From JADCGM01 sp943368345 (GTDB lineage Bacteria > Pseudomonadota > Alphaproteobacteria > Sphingomonadales > Sphingomonadaceae), in contig CALRKY020000003.1 in NCBI GenBank assembly GCA_943368345.1, positions 1 through 64,000 of the forward strand: a DNA stretch of 64,000 nucleotides, given 5' to 3'. Made by a program: the position numbers and the translations under genes. The notes under the pieces are model-generated. The model was not told where the DNA came from, ran no database searches, and was given only the letters and a program-made list of their open reading frames with translations. Below are positions 50,256 to 59,358 of this stretch, piece by piece (position 1 is the stretch's first letter; every line of letters starts with the position of its first letter).

Positions 50256-52523
50256 TTACTCCGCTGCCTGTTTCAGGCCTTGTGCGGCCCGCCAGACCGT
50301 TTCCGGTGTCGCTGGCATTTCGACATTGGTTCCGTCCAGCGCATCGATGATCGCGTTGATAATCGACGGCATCGACCCGATCGTCCCGGCCTCTCCGCAG
50401 CCTTTGGCCCCAAGCGGGTTGGTCGGAGATGTGGTCCCCAGCGTGTCAAAGCTCACCCAGGGCATGTCGTCGGCCCGCGGGACGCCATAATCCATGAAGG
50501 ACCCGGTCAGCAGCTGCGCGCCTTCGCCGTACACGATATTCTCGAGCAGGGCCTGACCCAGCCCCTGCGCCACGCCGCCGTGCACCTGCCCCTGCAGCAG
50601 CATCGGGTTCACGATGGTACCGAAATCATCAACGAGGCTATAGTGGGTGACAGCGACCAAGCCCGTCTCGGTCTCCACCTCGACCTCGGCAACGTGACAG
50701 CCATTGGGGTAGGTCGGTCGCGGTGTTTCCGGGGCGTAGCGGGCGCGCCCATCCAGCTGTCCGGGGAATTTCGCCGCCAGTTCGGCGATGGACGCCGTCC
50801 GGTTGGTGGCGCGGGCGCGGAACACGCCTTCGGCATAATCAACTTCATCTGCTTCAAGCATAGGCTTGGCCAGCTCCTTGCCACGCTCGATCATTTGTTC
50901 GGCAGCGGTCAACACCGCACCGCCGCCCCAAGCCATCGACCGTGACCCGCCCGTGCCATTGCCCTGATCGAGCCGCAGGCTGTCGCCCTGCACGATCCGG
51001 ACCTGCTCCATCGGCACGCCCAGCCGTTCGGCCAGCACCTGGGCATAGACCGTCTCGTGGCCCTGGCCGTTGGACTGGGTGCCAACGGCGGCTTCGACTA
51101 TGCCGTCAGCGGCAACCCGGATATCGGCGAATTCGTCCGCCGAGCCGCCGCCGGCGATCTCGACATAATAGCAAAGGCCGCGCCCGAGCCGCTTGCCGCG
51201 CCGCGCCGCGTCGGCCTTGCGCTTGTCGAAGTCCGCCCATTTGGCATTGGTGAGCGCTTTGTCGAGCACGGCGGGGAAATTGCCGACGTCAAAGGTCAGC
51301 CCAAGCCCATTGGCATGCGGCAGCTCCGCCGGGGTCAGCAGGTTGCGCCGCCGGATGTCGTCAACGCCCATGCCCAATTCGCGCGCTGCGGCTTCCAGCA
51401 GCCGTTCCATGATGTAGGCGCTCTCCGGGCGCCCCGCGCCGCGATAGGCGTCGACCGGCGCGGTCGAGGTAACGACGCCGTGGACCTTGTTGTGGATCGC
51501 CGGAATCCGGTAGACACCACCGATGATGCGACCGCCCGCCATCGTCTGGATCGCCGGTCCATAAATCGACTGATAGGCGCCAAGCTCGCTCCAGGTTTCG
51601 ACTTGCAACGCCTGGATCATCCCGTTCTTATCGAACGCCAGCGCGGCATCGCTGACCATGGCGCGGCCGTGCGTGTCGGTCTGGAAAGCATCGCCCCGGT
51701 CCCCGGTCCATTTGACCGGCCGGCCAAGGTCTTTGGCGGCATGCAGCACCAGCGCATATTCCGGGTAGATGAAGGTCTTCATCCCGAATCCACCACCGAC
51801 ATCCTGGGTGATGATCCGCACCTTGTCGGCACCGACTTTCATGATCGGGCCGGACAGCATGGCGCGCATGCCCGCCACCCCCTGGCTGCCGACATTCAGG
51901 ATATAGGCGTCCTCCTCATACCGCCCGACTGCGGCCCGCACTTCCATGGAGGTTGGCGCGATGCGGTTCTGCACGATGCGCCGACGGGTGACATGCGCGG
52001 CAGACGCGACCGCTGCAGCCGCTGCATCCGCATCGCCGACCTGCCAAAGGAAAATATCGTTGGATGTGGCCTTTTCCCAAATCACCGGCGCTCCGGGGGC
52101 GAGGGCTTCGTCCATGTTGGAGACTGTTGGCAGTTCTTCATATTCGACTTCGATGGCCTCGGTACCTGCCCGCGCAGCCTCGCGGGTTTCCGCAACGACA
52201 AAGGCAACGCCGTCGCCGACGAAGCGGACCCGGTCGGTGCAGAGGATCTGGCGCGGAGTTTTTAAATCGCCGGACAACGGCACAATGCAGGGGATAGCGC
52301 CGTAATGGGCGACATCCGCCCCGACATAGACCGCGAGCACGCCGGGCATGGCCTTCGCCGCCTCGGTATCGACCGACAGGATCCGCGCATGGCCATAGGG
52401 GGAGCGCAGGGTGATGCCGTAAACCTGCCCCTCGGCCTGCAGGTCGTCGGTGAAATTGCCCTTGCCCGTCAACAGACGCTGGTCTTCAACGCGGGTGACC
52501 GACTGGCCGACACCAAATTTCAT
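50256..52523 (-). CDS. Xanthine dehydrogenase/CO dehydrogenase-family large subunit (form II type)
   Basis: The 755-residue protein is a molybdopterin-cytosine-dinucleotide-binding large subunit: VGQSVTRVEDQRLLTG, GGGFGMKTFIYPEY, VDAYRGAGRPESAY, GQGHETVYAQ and the catalytic Glu in LGAKGCGEAGTIG. The active-site loop AYRGAGR identifies form II; form I CO dehydrogenases have AYXCSFR, so CO oxidation is unlikely. The FAD-binding and 2Fe-2S subunits that normally accompany it are not adjacent. Substrates could be aldehydes, purines or N-heterocycles. Confidence 0.88.
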   Translation of the reverse strand: MKFGVGQSVTRVEDQRLLTGKGNFTDDLQAEGQVYGITLRSPYGHARILSVDTEAAKAMPGVLAVYVGADVAHYGAIPCIVPLSGDLKTPRQILCTDRVRFVGDGVAFVVAETREAARAGTEAIEVEYEELPTVSNMDEALAPGAPVIWEKATSNDIFLWQVGDADAAAAAVASAAHVTRRRIVQNRIAPTSMEVRAAVGRYEEDAYILNVGSQGVAGMRAMLSGPIMKVGADKVRIITQDVGGGFGMKTFIYPEYALVLHAAKDLGRPVKWTGDRGDAFQTDTHGRAMVSDAALAFDKNGMIQALQVETWSELGAYQSIYGPAIQTMAGGRIIGGVYRIPAIHNKVHGVVTSTAPVDAYRGAGRPESAYIMERLLEAAARELGMGVDDIRRRNLLTPAELPHANGLGLTFDVGNFPAVLDKALTNAKWADFDKRKADAARRGKRLGRGLCYYVEIAGGGSADEFADIRVAADGIVEAAVGTQSNGQGHETVYAQVLAERLGVPMEQVRIVQGDSLRLDQGNGTGGSRSMAWGGGAVLTAAEQMIERGKELAKPMLEADEVDYAEGVFRARATNRTASIAELAAKFPGQLDGRARYAPETPRPTYPNGCHVAEVEVETETGLVAVTHYSLVDDFGTIVNPMLLQGQVHGGVAQGLGQALLENIVYGEGAQLLTGSFMDYGVPRADDMPWVSFDTLGTTSPTNPLGAKGCGEAGTIGSMPSIINAIIDALDGTNVEMPATPETVWRAAQGLKQAAE

Positions 52524-53311
52524 CGGACTTCCTCCAAACAGGCCCGAAGGCCAGACATATAGTCAGGATAGCGCAGGCGAACGCCAAGGTCGCGCTTCAT
52601 CTTGCCATTCGCAACCCGCCGACGCTCGCTATAGAATCCGCGAGCCTCTGGCCGCAGCTGGTCGGGGCTGATGATCGGCGGATAGGTCATGCCGAGCAGG
52701 TCGCAAGCCGCCTCGATTACCGTGGCACCGGACGCCGCCCGATCATCGGTCACATTATACACACCCGGTTTCGGCTGCCGAATCGCAGCGACCACCGTCT
52801 CGACAATGTCATCGACATGGATGCGGCTGAAGTTGTGGCCCGGAGCATCGACCCGCCGCGCCACCCCGGACCTTGCCCGGTCAATCGCCGACCGTCCGGG
52901 TCCGTAGATCCCCGGCAAGCGAAACACATGAGCGTCCGGGAGGGCCTGCCAAGCCATATCAGCGTCCGCTCGGGCCGAGCGGCGTCCGGTGCCAATCGGG
53001 GCGGTTTCATCCACCCAGGCCCCGCCGGTGTCACCGTACACTCCGGTTGAGGATAAATAGCCGATCCATCGTGCGCGCGCCGCGATCAACGGGCCATATG
53101 TTGTCAGCACCGGATCGCCCTCAGCACCCGGCGGGACAGAGGACAGGATATGGGTCGCCTGCGCGATCTCATCGGCAAGGCCGGGGTCTTCGAACGACAG
53201 GACGCCGGGACGGGCGGATTGACCGGTTCCGGTCACCGTCCACCCATCCCGGCGCAGGCGGTCGGCCAGCCGGGTCGCAGTATAGCCGAGACCAAAGATC
53301 AGCAGGCGCAT
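52520..53311 (-). CDS. NAD-dependent epimerase/dehydratase-like protein (YeeZ type)
   Basis: The 263-residue protein has a Rossmann start RLLIFGLGYTATRLADRLRRDGW, with G-x-G-x-x-x-R in place of the usual G-x-x-G-x-x-G, then YLSSTGVYGDTGGAW with a short S-T-G-V-Y-G block, FRLPGIYGPGRS and SRIHVDDIV. The Tyr-x-x-x-Lys catalytic pair of extended SDRs is not intact: Tyr is followed by GDTG. It may bind NAD(P) without catalysis, as proposed for YeeZ-like proteins. It overlaps the molybdenum hydroxylase gene by 4 bases. Confidence 0.8.
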   Translation of the reverse strand: MRLLIFGLGYTATRLADRLRRDGWTVTGTGQSARPGVLSFEDPGLADEIAQATHILSSVPPGAEGDPVLTTYGPLIAARARWIGYLSSTGVYGDTGGAWVDETAPIGTGRRSARADADMAWQALPDAHVFRLPGIYGPGRSAIDRARSGVARRVDAPGHNFSRIHVDDIVETVVAAIRQPKPGVYNVTDDRAASGATVIEAACDLLGMTYPPIISPDQLRPEARGFYSERRRVANGKMKRDLGVRLRYPDYMSGLRACLEEVR

Positions 53312-53439
53312 GCCGATGCTGCTAACCGGGGTTCAACCGCTGCGGCAAGGTCGAAAATCCCAAAGTGCGCGTGAATTGCCTCGGGCACCTGTCCGCAACG
53401 TCAGCTTGCACCCGGCTGGCGGCATGCAAGGATGCGCAG

Positions 53440-54525
53440 ATGCTGACCAAGGGCGACGATTACCCGATCCATCAGACGCCTGAACCGGTGGCCGTTGCCG
53501 GCACCGACCGCAATTTCTATGACCGCTACTTCTTCAACGGCCAGACCGCCGATGGCTCGCTGTTCTTTGCCGCCGCTATGGGCATTTACCCGCATCTGAA
53601 CATCATCGATGCGGCCTTTTCGGTGCTGCACGCCGGGCGGCAACGCTCGGTCTTTGCCTCCCGCATCCTGCATTCGGAGCGGATGGATACGCAGGTCGCG
53701 CCCATCGCGGTGGAGGTCGTTGAGCCGCTGCACCAATTGCGGCTGACAGTCGGGGCGAATGACAGCGGCTTGTCCGCCGATTTGCTGTTCACCGGTCGCG
53801 CCCCACCGATTGAGGAACCGCGCTTCATCCGCCGCATGGGACCGCGCACCTTGATGGATGTCACCCGGATGACCCAGGGCGGCGTTTGGAGCGGTACGGT
53901 GACCATCGACGGCATCTGCCATGATGTGACAGGCAGCTTCGGCACCCGCGACCGCAGCTGGGGCGTCCGGCCCATCGGCGCACCAGATGCGCAACTGCCC
54001 ACCCCGATGACGCTGCCGCAGTTCTACTGGCTTTGGGCTCCGCTGAATTTTGACGACCATCTGCTGTTCTTTCACAGCAATGACGAGGGCGATGGCAGCC
54101 CGTGGAACCGCTCGGCGCTGCTGGTGCCGCTGGACGGCGGCGCGCCGGTCAAGCTGGCCAGCCCAGCCGCCTCGCTGCGGTTCAAGCCCGGCACTCGCCA
54201 CGCCGTATCGGCGGTTCTCGAAGGCGGCGGAGTCCGGGTCGAATTGTTGGCTGATTCGACCTTCTTCATGCACGGCATCGGCTATAGCCATACCAGCCGT
54301 GCCCACGGCACCTTTCACGGCGAGCATTCGGTGCACGCTGAAACACATGACATCGTCAGCCTCGACGAGGGCATCCTCGCCAACAACCATATTCAGGCGC
54401 TGGTGTCGGCGACGATGACACTTCCGGACGGTTCCATCCGACAGGGACGCGGCGTGCTCGAACAGTTGATCGTTGGCCCGCATGCGCCGTCAGGCTTCAC
54501 CGGCCTGTTCGACCTCGCGCCATGA
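53440..54525 (+). CDS. Uncharacterised protein, likely DUF7064/DUF7065 type
   Basis: The 361-residue protein has a conserved-looking N-terminal block NFYDRYFFNGQTADGSLFFAAAMGIYPHLN and a central VTGSFGTRDRSWGVRP, then QFYWLWAPLNFDDHLLFF. This all-beta composition resembles the carotenoid hydratase/AttH-like fold, to which the DUF7064/7065 proteins are related; the match is from memory only. AAGGA precedes the ATG at 53440. It is coupled to the kinase-like gene by a 4-base overlap. No substrate can be proposed. Confidence 0.6.
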   Translation: MLTKGDDYPIHQTPEPVAVAGTDRNFYDRYFFNGQTADGSLFFAAAMGIYPHLNIIDAAFSVLHAGRQRSVFASRILHSERMDTQVAPIAVEVVEPLHQLRLTVGANDSGLSADLLFTGRAPPIEEPRFIRRMGPRTLMDVTRMTQGGVWSGTVTIDGICHDVTGSFGTRDRSWGVRPIGAPDAQLPTPMTLPQFYWLWAPLNFDDHLLFFHSNDEGDGSPWNRSALLVPLDGGAPVKLASPAASLRFKPGTRHAVSAVLEGGGVRVELLADSTFFMHGIGYSHTSRAHGTFHGEHSVHAETHDIVSLDEGILANNHIQALVSATMTLPDGSIRQGRGVLEQLIVGPHAPSGFTGLFDLAP

Positions 54526-55475
54526 TCCCGCTGCTGCAAGGCTATCTGGCGGCGAAATGGGGGGAACCCGTCACCGTCTCCGGCTTGCGCCGCTTTCACG
54601 GCGGCGCAGCGCGAGAGACATATCGGTTCGACGCCAACGGCCAGGGCCTCGTCCTGCGCCGCGATCCACCATCGAGCCTGATCGAGACTGACCGCAGCGT
54701 TGAATATGCCGCCATCGCGGCCTTCCACGGCAGCAATGTCCCTGTCCCCGAAACATTGTTCATTGAACCCGGCACCGCACTTGGCAGCCCGGCTTTCATC
54801 ATGCGCGAAATCCCGGCTGTCCGTGCCGCCGGATTGTTTGACGTCGATCCCTATGGCACGGCGCGGGAGGCGGTGGGCCGCGATCTGTTCACCATTCTCG
54901 GGCATATCCATGCTGCGCCGCTGCTGGCGGGCCTGCCGGTTCAGACCCCGGCCCAACGCCTCGACCATTGGGAGGCGACCATCGACGCCGACGCGCTCGG
55001 CCCCGAACCCATCGCCCGCGCCGGCCTGCGCTGGCTGCGCCGCAACCTGCCGGACACCAGCGCCACCACCATCGTCCACGGCGATTTCCGCAGCGGCAAT
55101 TTCCTCATCGATGATGCCAACCGCATTCAGGCCATCGTCGACTGGGAGATGGTCCATATCGGCGACCCGCTCGAAGATCTCGCCTGGGTCTGCGACCCGC
55201 TGTGGGCGCATGGTTCGGACAATCCGGTGTCGACGATCCCCCTCGAAGACGCCATCGCCATCTGGGAGGCCGCGTCCGGCCTGACCTGCAACCATGCCGC
55301 CTTCCGCTGGTGGCGCGTGTTCGCGCAGGTCATGGGTCTCGCCATCTGGATCTCGGCGGGGCGCGAAGTGGCGAGCGGCCGCAACGGCGACCCTGTCAAC
55401 ATCTTCGCCGCTTTCTACCCCTACCGCTTCCACAACCGCTCGCTAGCCCGGACGTTGCGGGACTTGGCGGCATGA
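54522..55475 (+). CDS. Aminoglycoside phosphotransferase-like kinase family protein
   Basis: The 317-residue protein has the APH/ACAD10-type kinase core: LRRFHGGAARETYRFDA in the N-lobe, catalytic VHGDFRSGNFLID with the H-G-D-x-x-x-x-N arrangement, and VDWEMVHIGDPLEDLAWV with the metal-binding Asp. Relatives phosphorylate hydroxylated acyl-CoA, choline or antibiotics. In this context it is more likely a metabolic kinase for hydroxy-lipids than a resistance factor. It sits between the uncharacterised beta protein and a short Ala-rich gene. Confidence 0.8.
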   Translation: MIPLLQGYLAAKWGEPVTVSGLRRFHGGAARETYRFDANGQGLVLRRDPPSSLIETDRSVEYAAIAAFHGSNVPVPETLFIEPGTALGSPAFIMREIPAVRAAGLFDVDPYGTAREAVGRDLFTILGHIHAAPLLAGLPVQTPAQRLDHWEATIDADALGPEPIARAGLRWLRRNLPDTSATTIVHGDFRSGNFLIDDANRIQAIVDWEMVHIGDPLEDLAWVCDPLWAHGSDNPVSTIPLEDAIAIWEAASGLTCNHAAFRWWRVFAQVMGLAIWISAGREVASGRNGDPVNIFAAFYPYRFHNRSLARTLRDLAA

Positions 55476-55485
55476 GGCGCATAGG

Positions 55486-55827
55486 ATGAGTTTGGCCCCC
55501 GCCCAGATGCTCGCCGCGCTCGGCATGGCGCAAATGACCACTGTCGCCCCGGCGCTGGAGGGCCGCTACGAAGGCGGCAGCGCCAGCACCATCGGCCTGC
55601 TGCTGATCCTGCTGGCGCAGGACGCGGTCACCCGCCCAACCCGCGAGGCCGCCGAAATCGAGGCGATGCGCGCCCTGCTGGGCCGCATCGACGGCACCCA
55701 CGCCGAACTGCTCGCCGCCCTATCCGAAGCCCACGCCACCGCCGACCCAGCCCGGAACCGCCGCATCCTCGATTTTCTGGTCACGATGGCGGAAGGCGCA
55801 TTCGTGGCGCCCCCGCAGTTTGTCTAG
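55486..55827 (+). CDS. Small uncharacterised protein of the kinase cluster
   Basis: The 113-residue protein is rich in Ala and Leu and largely helical (LLLILLAQDAVTRPTREAAEIEAMRALLGRI). It has no signal peptide or named domain that I recognise. Its coupling to the phosphotransferase gene (10-base gap, same direction) suggests a joint function. Codon use and composition agree with the neighbours. Its 3' end overlaps the next, convergent gene by 4 bases. Confidence 0.65.
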   Translation: MSLAPAQMLAALGMAQMTTVAPALEGRYEGGSASTIGLLLILLAQDAVTRPTREAAEIEAMRALLGRIDGTHAELLAALSEAHATADPARNRRILDFLVTMAEGAFVAPPQFV

Positions 55828-56156
55828 GGCGTGCGGCAACCCCGCGGATCCGCGACGGGTTGCCCGCCCCACCTAATGGGTAGCCCGTGCACGAGCAATG
55901 TCGAACCGACACGGCAATGACTACCGTTGCGTAAGGGAAAGGTCGCGTATCCACCAGTCTCTAGTTTGGCGAACGCATAAAGGACCTTATCACCATTGGA
56001 GCCGTCAACAAGCCAAAGGCGTTCCACGCTGGCGGTATGAGCTGTAGTGGGAGTTCTTCCCAATGCCGCAATGAAGACTACCCCGAGGAGGCAGATTGCA
56101 ACGACAATCGCCAAGCCGTTCTCGCGAGCCATTCGGCCAAGATCGGCGAGTGTCAT
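55824..56156 (-). CDS. Small membrane-anchored hypothetical protein
   Basis: The 110-residue protein has one N-terminal membrane segment (LAIVVAICLLGVVFIAALG). A short soluble domain follows, with LWLVDGSNGDKVLYAFAKL, FPLRNGSHCRVGSTLLVHGLPIRWGG and two Cys. No family was recognised. It lies 4 bases downstream of the YeiH transporter gene on the same strand, so it may be co-transcribed. It may alternatively be a lineage-specific gene, and its expression is not certain. Confidence 0.55.
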   Translation of the reverse strand: MTLADLGRMARENGLAIVVAICLLGVVFIAALGRTPTTAHTASVERLWLVDGSNGDKVLYAFAKLETGGYATFPLRNGSHCRVGSTLLVHGLPIRWGGQPVADPRGCRTP

Positions 56157-56159
56157 CGC

Positions 56160-57212
56160 TTAAATCAGCGTCACCGCCGCCGCCAGCGCCAACCCTAGCG
56201 CAAGCAACGTGCAAACCAGCACCACCAGCAACGGCTTCAGCCCCTGCGTCAGCAACTCTTGCATCGGCGAGCGGATACCCGTCGCGGTGACGGCTGCGGC
56301 GAGGAGCCAGCTGGCGGCGTCGCCGGACAGGTCGCCAACGGATGCCGGTACCACGCCGGTGGAGTTGATCGCGGCAAACAGGAAAAATCCGGCGACGAAC
56401 CACGGCAGGCCGACGCCCTTGGTCTTGCCCTCGGCCGGGAAGAACCACAGGGTGGCCGCAAGGGCGGGGGCGAGCATCGCAACCCGGGTGAGCTTGACGA
56501 TGGCCGCCGTCTCCCCGGCATGTGGCCCGACGGCATATCCGGCCCCCAGCGCCTGCGCGACATCATGGATCGACGCGCCGACCAGAAACCCGGCCTGGCT
56601 CTGGCTGAGGCCGAGCGCGGTCGCGAGGATCGGATAGCTGAACATCGCGAACGCCGAAAAGGCCGCAATGCCGACCAGCACCAGCGCCAGTTGTGCTCGG
56701 TCGATGCGCTTCTCCCCCAATATGGCGGTGAAGGCGAGCGCCGCGGATGCCCCGCAAATCGCCACCGCGCCACCAGCCAGCACCCCAAAGGCCGCGCCGA
56801 AGCCCATCAGTCGCGATAGACCCGCACCCGCCGCGATGGTCAGCGTGACGATCAGCGCCAGACTGCCGAGTGCGGGCAATCCTAGATCAGCCATCTGCCC
56901 GAGCGTCACCTTGAACCCAACCAGCACGATGCCGACCCGGAGCAGCGTCCGCGAGGCAAAGGCCAGACCCGGCCCCAATTTCGGATCGGCACTGAGGAAA
57001 TTGAGCGCCAGCCCGACCAGCAGCCCCATCAGCGTCAGCGGGGCGCCATAATGATCGGACAAATATCCCGCCGCCAGCGTCGCCAGCAGGGTGACGATCA
57101 ACCCCGGTACATGCGCCCGCCAGCCGAGCGACGCAGGCGTCGCCTCCAGCAGGTCTCCATAAAGATCGGCAGCAGCAGGCAGCGACCGGTTGCCGGTATC
57201 GGGCGGTGTCAT
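56160..57212 (-). CDS. YeiH/UPF0324 putative sulfate exporter-like membrane protein
   Basis: The 350-residue protein has about ten membrane helices. It has the family features LNFLSADPKLGPGLAFASRTLLRVGIVLVG, AVAICGASAALAF with the conserved Cys, and ASIHDVAQALGAGYAVG. Members are annotated as sulfate exporters, on limited evidence. The small hypothetical gene follows after 3 bases. The start gives the expected length. Confidence 0.85.
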   Translation of the reverse strand: MTPPDTGNRSLPAAADLYGDLLEATPASLGWRAHVPGLIVTLLATLAAGYLSDHYGAPLTLMGLLVGLALNFLSADPKLGPGLAFASRTLLRVGIVLVGFKVTLGQMADLGLPALGSLALIVTLTIAAGAGLSRLMGFGAAFGVLAGGAVAICGASAALAFTAILGEKRIDRAQLALVLVGIAAFSAFAMFSYPILATALGLSQSQAGFLVGASIHDVAQALGAGYAVGPHAGETAAIVKLTRVAMLAPALAATLWFFPAEGKTKGVGLPWFVAGFFLFAAINSTGVVPASVGDLSGDAASWLLAAAVTATGIRSPMQELLTQGLKPLLVVLVCTLLALGLALAAAVTLI

Positions 57213-57275
57213 GGCTTACGCTTACCGCCTGCCCGACTTGCTGCGCAACCCAGCGCGGTTTGGCATTGGTTGCTG

Positions 57276-57794
57276 CTACTTGGCGCGCAATTGGCGCACG
57301 GCCGCCAGATGATCGGTGCGCAGCGCTTCCACCGTGCCGATCAACCCGCCAAGCTCGCGGAGCGCCGCGCCGGTTTCCTGCCCATCCGCCGCCGTCAGTG
57401 CCATATCGCCGCCGATGGCATCCAACCGGGTCCGCAAGTCGCTGATCTGGGCCCCGATCCGGTCCAGCCGGGATAATTCCAGCTGGGCCTTGACGGCTCC
57501 CTCGCTGCTGTCTGCCGCTCCCTGTGCCGCTGCGACCGCGCTGGCGGTTGCCGCCTGTTGCCTCTGCCAGCGCTTGGCCACCGCCGCGATCTCCCGGCTA
57601 GCCTCGACCATCCGCCCCGCGATGACGCTCGATACGCCGCCCGAGGCCGCGTTGGATGCGGCGACCGCTGCATCTGGTGCAGTGGCGCTCGGCAAGGGCG
57701 CGCTCTCGCCAGGGCGGCGGGCGAGGCTTGGCCAGTCGGACCCGGCGGTGCAGGCGGGCAGCAGCATTAGCAGGGCGACAAAGGGGATACGCAT
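57276..57794 (-). CDS. Uncharacterised lipoprotein with a coiled-coil segment
   Basis: The 172-residue protein begins MRIPFVALLMLLPAC, a lipoprotein signal with C15 as the lipidated Cys. An Ala/Pro/Ser linker follows, then long helical stretches (EIAAVAKRWQRQQAATASAVAAAQG, LSRLDRIGAQISDLRTRLDAIGG) that could form coiled coils. It probably attaches to the outer or inner membrane from the periplasmic side. No family was recognised. The start at 57794 was preferred because the open frame upstream runs over the tRNA-Arg gene. Confidence 0.65.
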   Translation of the reverse strand: MRIPFVALLMLLPACTAGSDWPSLARRPGESAPLPSATAPDAAVAASNAASGGVSSVIAGRMVEASREIAAVAKRWQRQQAATASAVAAAQGAADSSEGAVKAQLELSRLDRIGAQISDLRTRLDAIGGDMALTAADGQETGAALRELGGLIGTVEALRTDHLAAVRQLRAK

Positions 57795-57865
57795 GGCGGC
57801 GGACCCTAAAGGCGGCGCAACCGCTTGCCAAGTCGGGCCACTGCCACTATGTCCGGCCCCGGCGC

Positions 57866-57942
57866 GCACCCGTAGCTCAGCTGGATAGAGCATCAGACTA
57901 CGAATCTGAGGGCCGGGCGTTCGAATCGCTCCGGGTGCGCCA
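57866..57942 (+). tRNA. tRNA-Arg (anticodon ACG)
   Basis: The sequence folds into a full cloverleaf. The acceptor stem GCACCCG/CGGGTGC is perfect, the D-arm is GCTCAGCTGGATAGAGC, the anticodon stem CAGA/TCTG encloses CTACGAA, and the T-arm contains GTTCGAATC. CCA is encoded at 57940-57942. The anticodon ACG (A34 edited to inosine) reads CGU, CGC and CGA. Confidence 0.95.
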
Positions 57943-58059
57943 ATTTTCCGTTTGTTAAATTGCTATGTGCTTGGCAATTCCTGAACAATCGGTTGCGCGT
58001 GCGTCGCAGACGTATCGCAGCCCGCACCGATCCACCTCAAAAGGTCTATTTTCAAGAAA

Positions 58060-58135
58060 TGGTGCCGCTTAGGTGACTCGAACACCTGACCCCATCATTA
58101 CGAATGATGTGCTCTACCGGCTGAGCTAAAGCGGC
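58060..58135 (-). tRNA. tRNA-Thr (anticodon CGT)
   Basis: On the minus strand the sequence folds with acceptor GCCGCTT/AAGCGGC, D-arm AGCTCAGCCGGTAGAGC, anticodon stem ATCAT/ATGAT around TCGTA and T-arm GTTCGAGTC. CCA is encoded (58062-58060). The anticodon CGU reads ACG. It is convergent with tRNA-Arg, 117 bases away; nothing else was seen in that gap. Confidence 0.95.
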
Positions 58136-58206
58136 ACTGTCCCGGCGGACGGCGGCCTCCCTAGACCAAAGTGCGCTGCGGCTCAACTGTTTGCGGGTGT
58201 TGGGCG

Positions 58207-59328
58207 TCAAAAGGACGCTGCGACGGTCAGGGCCGGGCCGGAGGCGGGGCGGGCATTGCCGGCGACGACCTGGCGGTAGTCGCCGGTCAGACTGAGCGCG
58301 GCCGGTCTTGACAGGCGCAATTGAAGGGACGGGCCCACCTCCAGCCGGGCGACTGTCCCGTCCGACTTCTGGACGCTGCCCCAGGCGGCGAGGCCGGGAA
58401 CCAGCGCGCCGGTTTTGCCAAGTGCAATCCGCCGACCGATGCGGGCGGTCCCGGCGGCATAGAGATCGCGGCGGCGCGCGCCGACGATGCCGGCCTCCGC
58501 ATAGGTGGATATCTCGGTGACCTGCCCGTTTGGTTGGACCTGCTCGGCGTAGGTTCCACCCGCCAGTCGCAGATTCCAGGCGGACCGGGCGGCAGAGCCT
58601 GCCGGGACGAGTCGCTCGCCGGATAGGGACAGGCCGGGCAGCAGCTGCCATTTCAGGCCTAGGGCCAGCTGAGCCGTCTCAAAATCATTGTTGGCGGCAC
58701 TGCCCCGGGCGGTGAGCGATATCGGCCTGCGGGCCAATGGATTGACGGCATAGGCGAGCTGCGCCCCGCTTTGGCCACCGCCCAGAACCGGTTCCGCTGA
58801 GGCCGTACTGACGCCGCTTTCCCGGCCAAAGACATAGGCCGAACCGGACCAGCGTTTTTCCATCAGCCGGAGTTGTGCCGCCCACGATGTTGCGCGCGGA
58901 TCGTCTGGGTGGCCTGCCAGCGCCTCGCGGAACTTCCGGGCTGCGGCTCGTTTTTGGCCGCTTGCCAGCAGGGTATAGGCCTGGTCAGCAGGTTCCGGTT
59001 CGGTGGCGCGTGGTAACGGCGGCGGTCGCGCTGCGTTGATCCCCATTGCGGCTGGAACGGCGATGGTCATGATGTCCGGACTTGGGACTGGCAGGACAAT
59101 TGCGGCCGGGAGTGGCTGCGGCTCATGCCGCGCCAGCGTCACATATTCACCGGCGAGCGCCAGCTGCGGCGGCGTGGCGGGTTGCTGATCCGCCTCGACC
59201 ATCCATTCCGCCGCTTTGGCGACGGCGGGCACGGCGACACCGGTTTGCGCCGCTGCCGCGATCGCGGCAATTTCCCGGTTCAGGTCCGGCCAGCGCCAGA
59301 ACAGCCAGCCGCCGATCAGGACGGACAA
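58207..59328 (-). CDS. NfrA-like polysaccharide/phage receptor outer-membrane protein
   Basis: The protein of at least 373 residues begins with a membrane segment (VLIGGWLFWRW). A periplasmic TPR-like stretch follows (AYTLLASGQKRAAARKFREALAGHPDD), and then a C-terminal domain of alternating strands ending in LTVAASF, as in the NfrA C-terminal family. E. coli NfrA is the outer-membrane partner of NfrB and a receptor for phage N4. No ATG or GTG lies between the nfrB-like stop and this frame. A TTG at 59328 is used here, but ATC at 59355 would restore a natural MRPLRALVIL-like start. Confidence 0.7.
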   Translation of the reverse strand: MSVLIGGWLFWRWPDLNREIAAIAAAAQTGVAVPAVAKAAEWMVEADQQPATPPQLALAGEYVTLARHEPQPLPAAIVLPVPSPDIMTIAVPAAMGINAARPPPLPRATEPEPADQAYTLLASGQKRAAARKFREALAGHPDDPRATSWAAQLRLMEKRWSGSAYVFGRESGVSTASAEPVLGGGQSGAQLAYAVNPLARRPISLTARGSAANNDFETAQLALGLKWQLLPGLSLSGERLVPAGSAARSAWNLRLAGGTYAEQVQPNGQVTEISTYAEAGIVGARRRDLYAAGTARIGRRIALGKTGALVPGLAAWGSVQKSDGTVARLEVGPSLQLRLSRPAALSLTGDYRQVVAGNARPASGPALTVAASF

Positions 59329-59358
59329 TATGACCAGGGCGCGCAGCGGGCGGATGGG

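Noticed and set aside
57866..57942. tRNA-Arg as an integration (att) site for a genomic island
   Set aside because: No integrase gene and no second copy of the tRNA 3' end were seen nearby.
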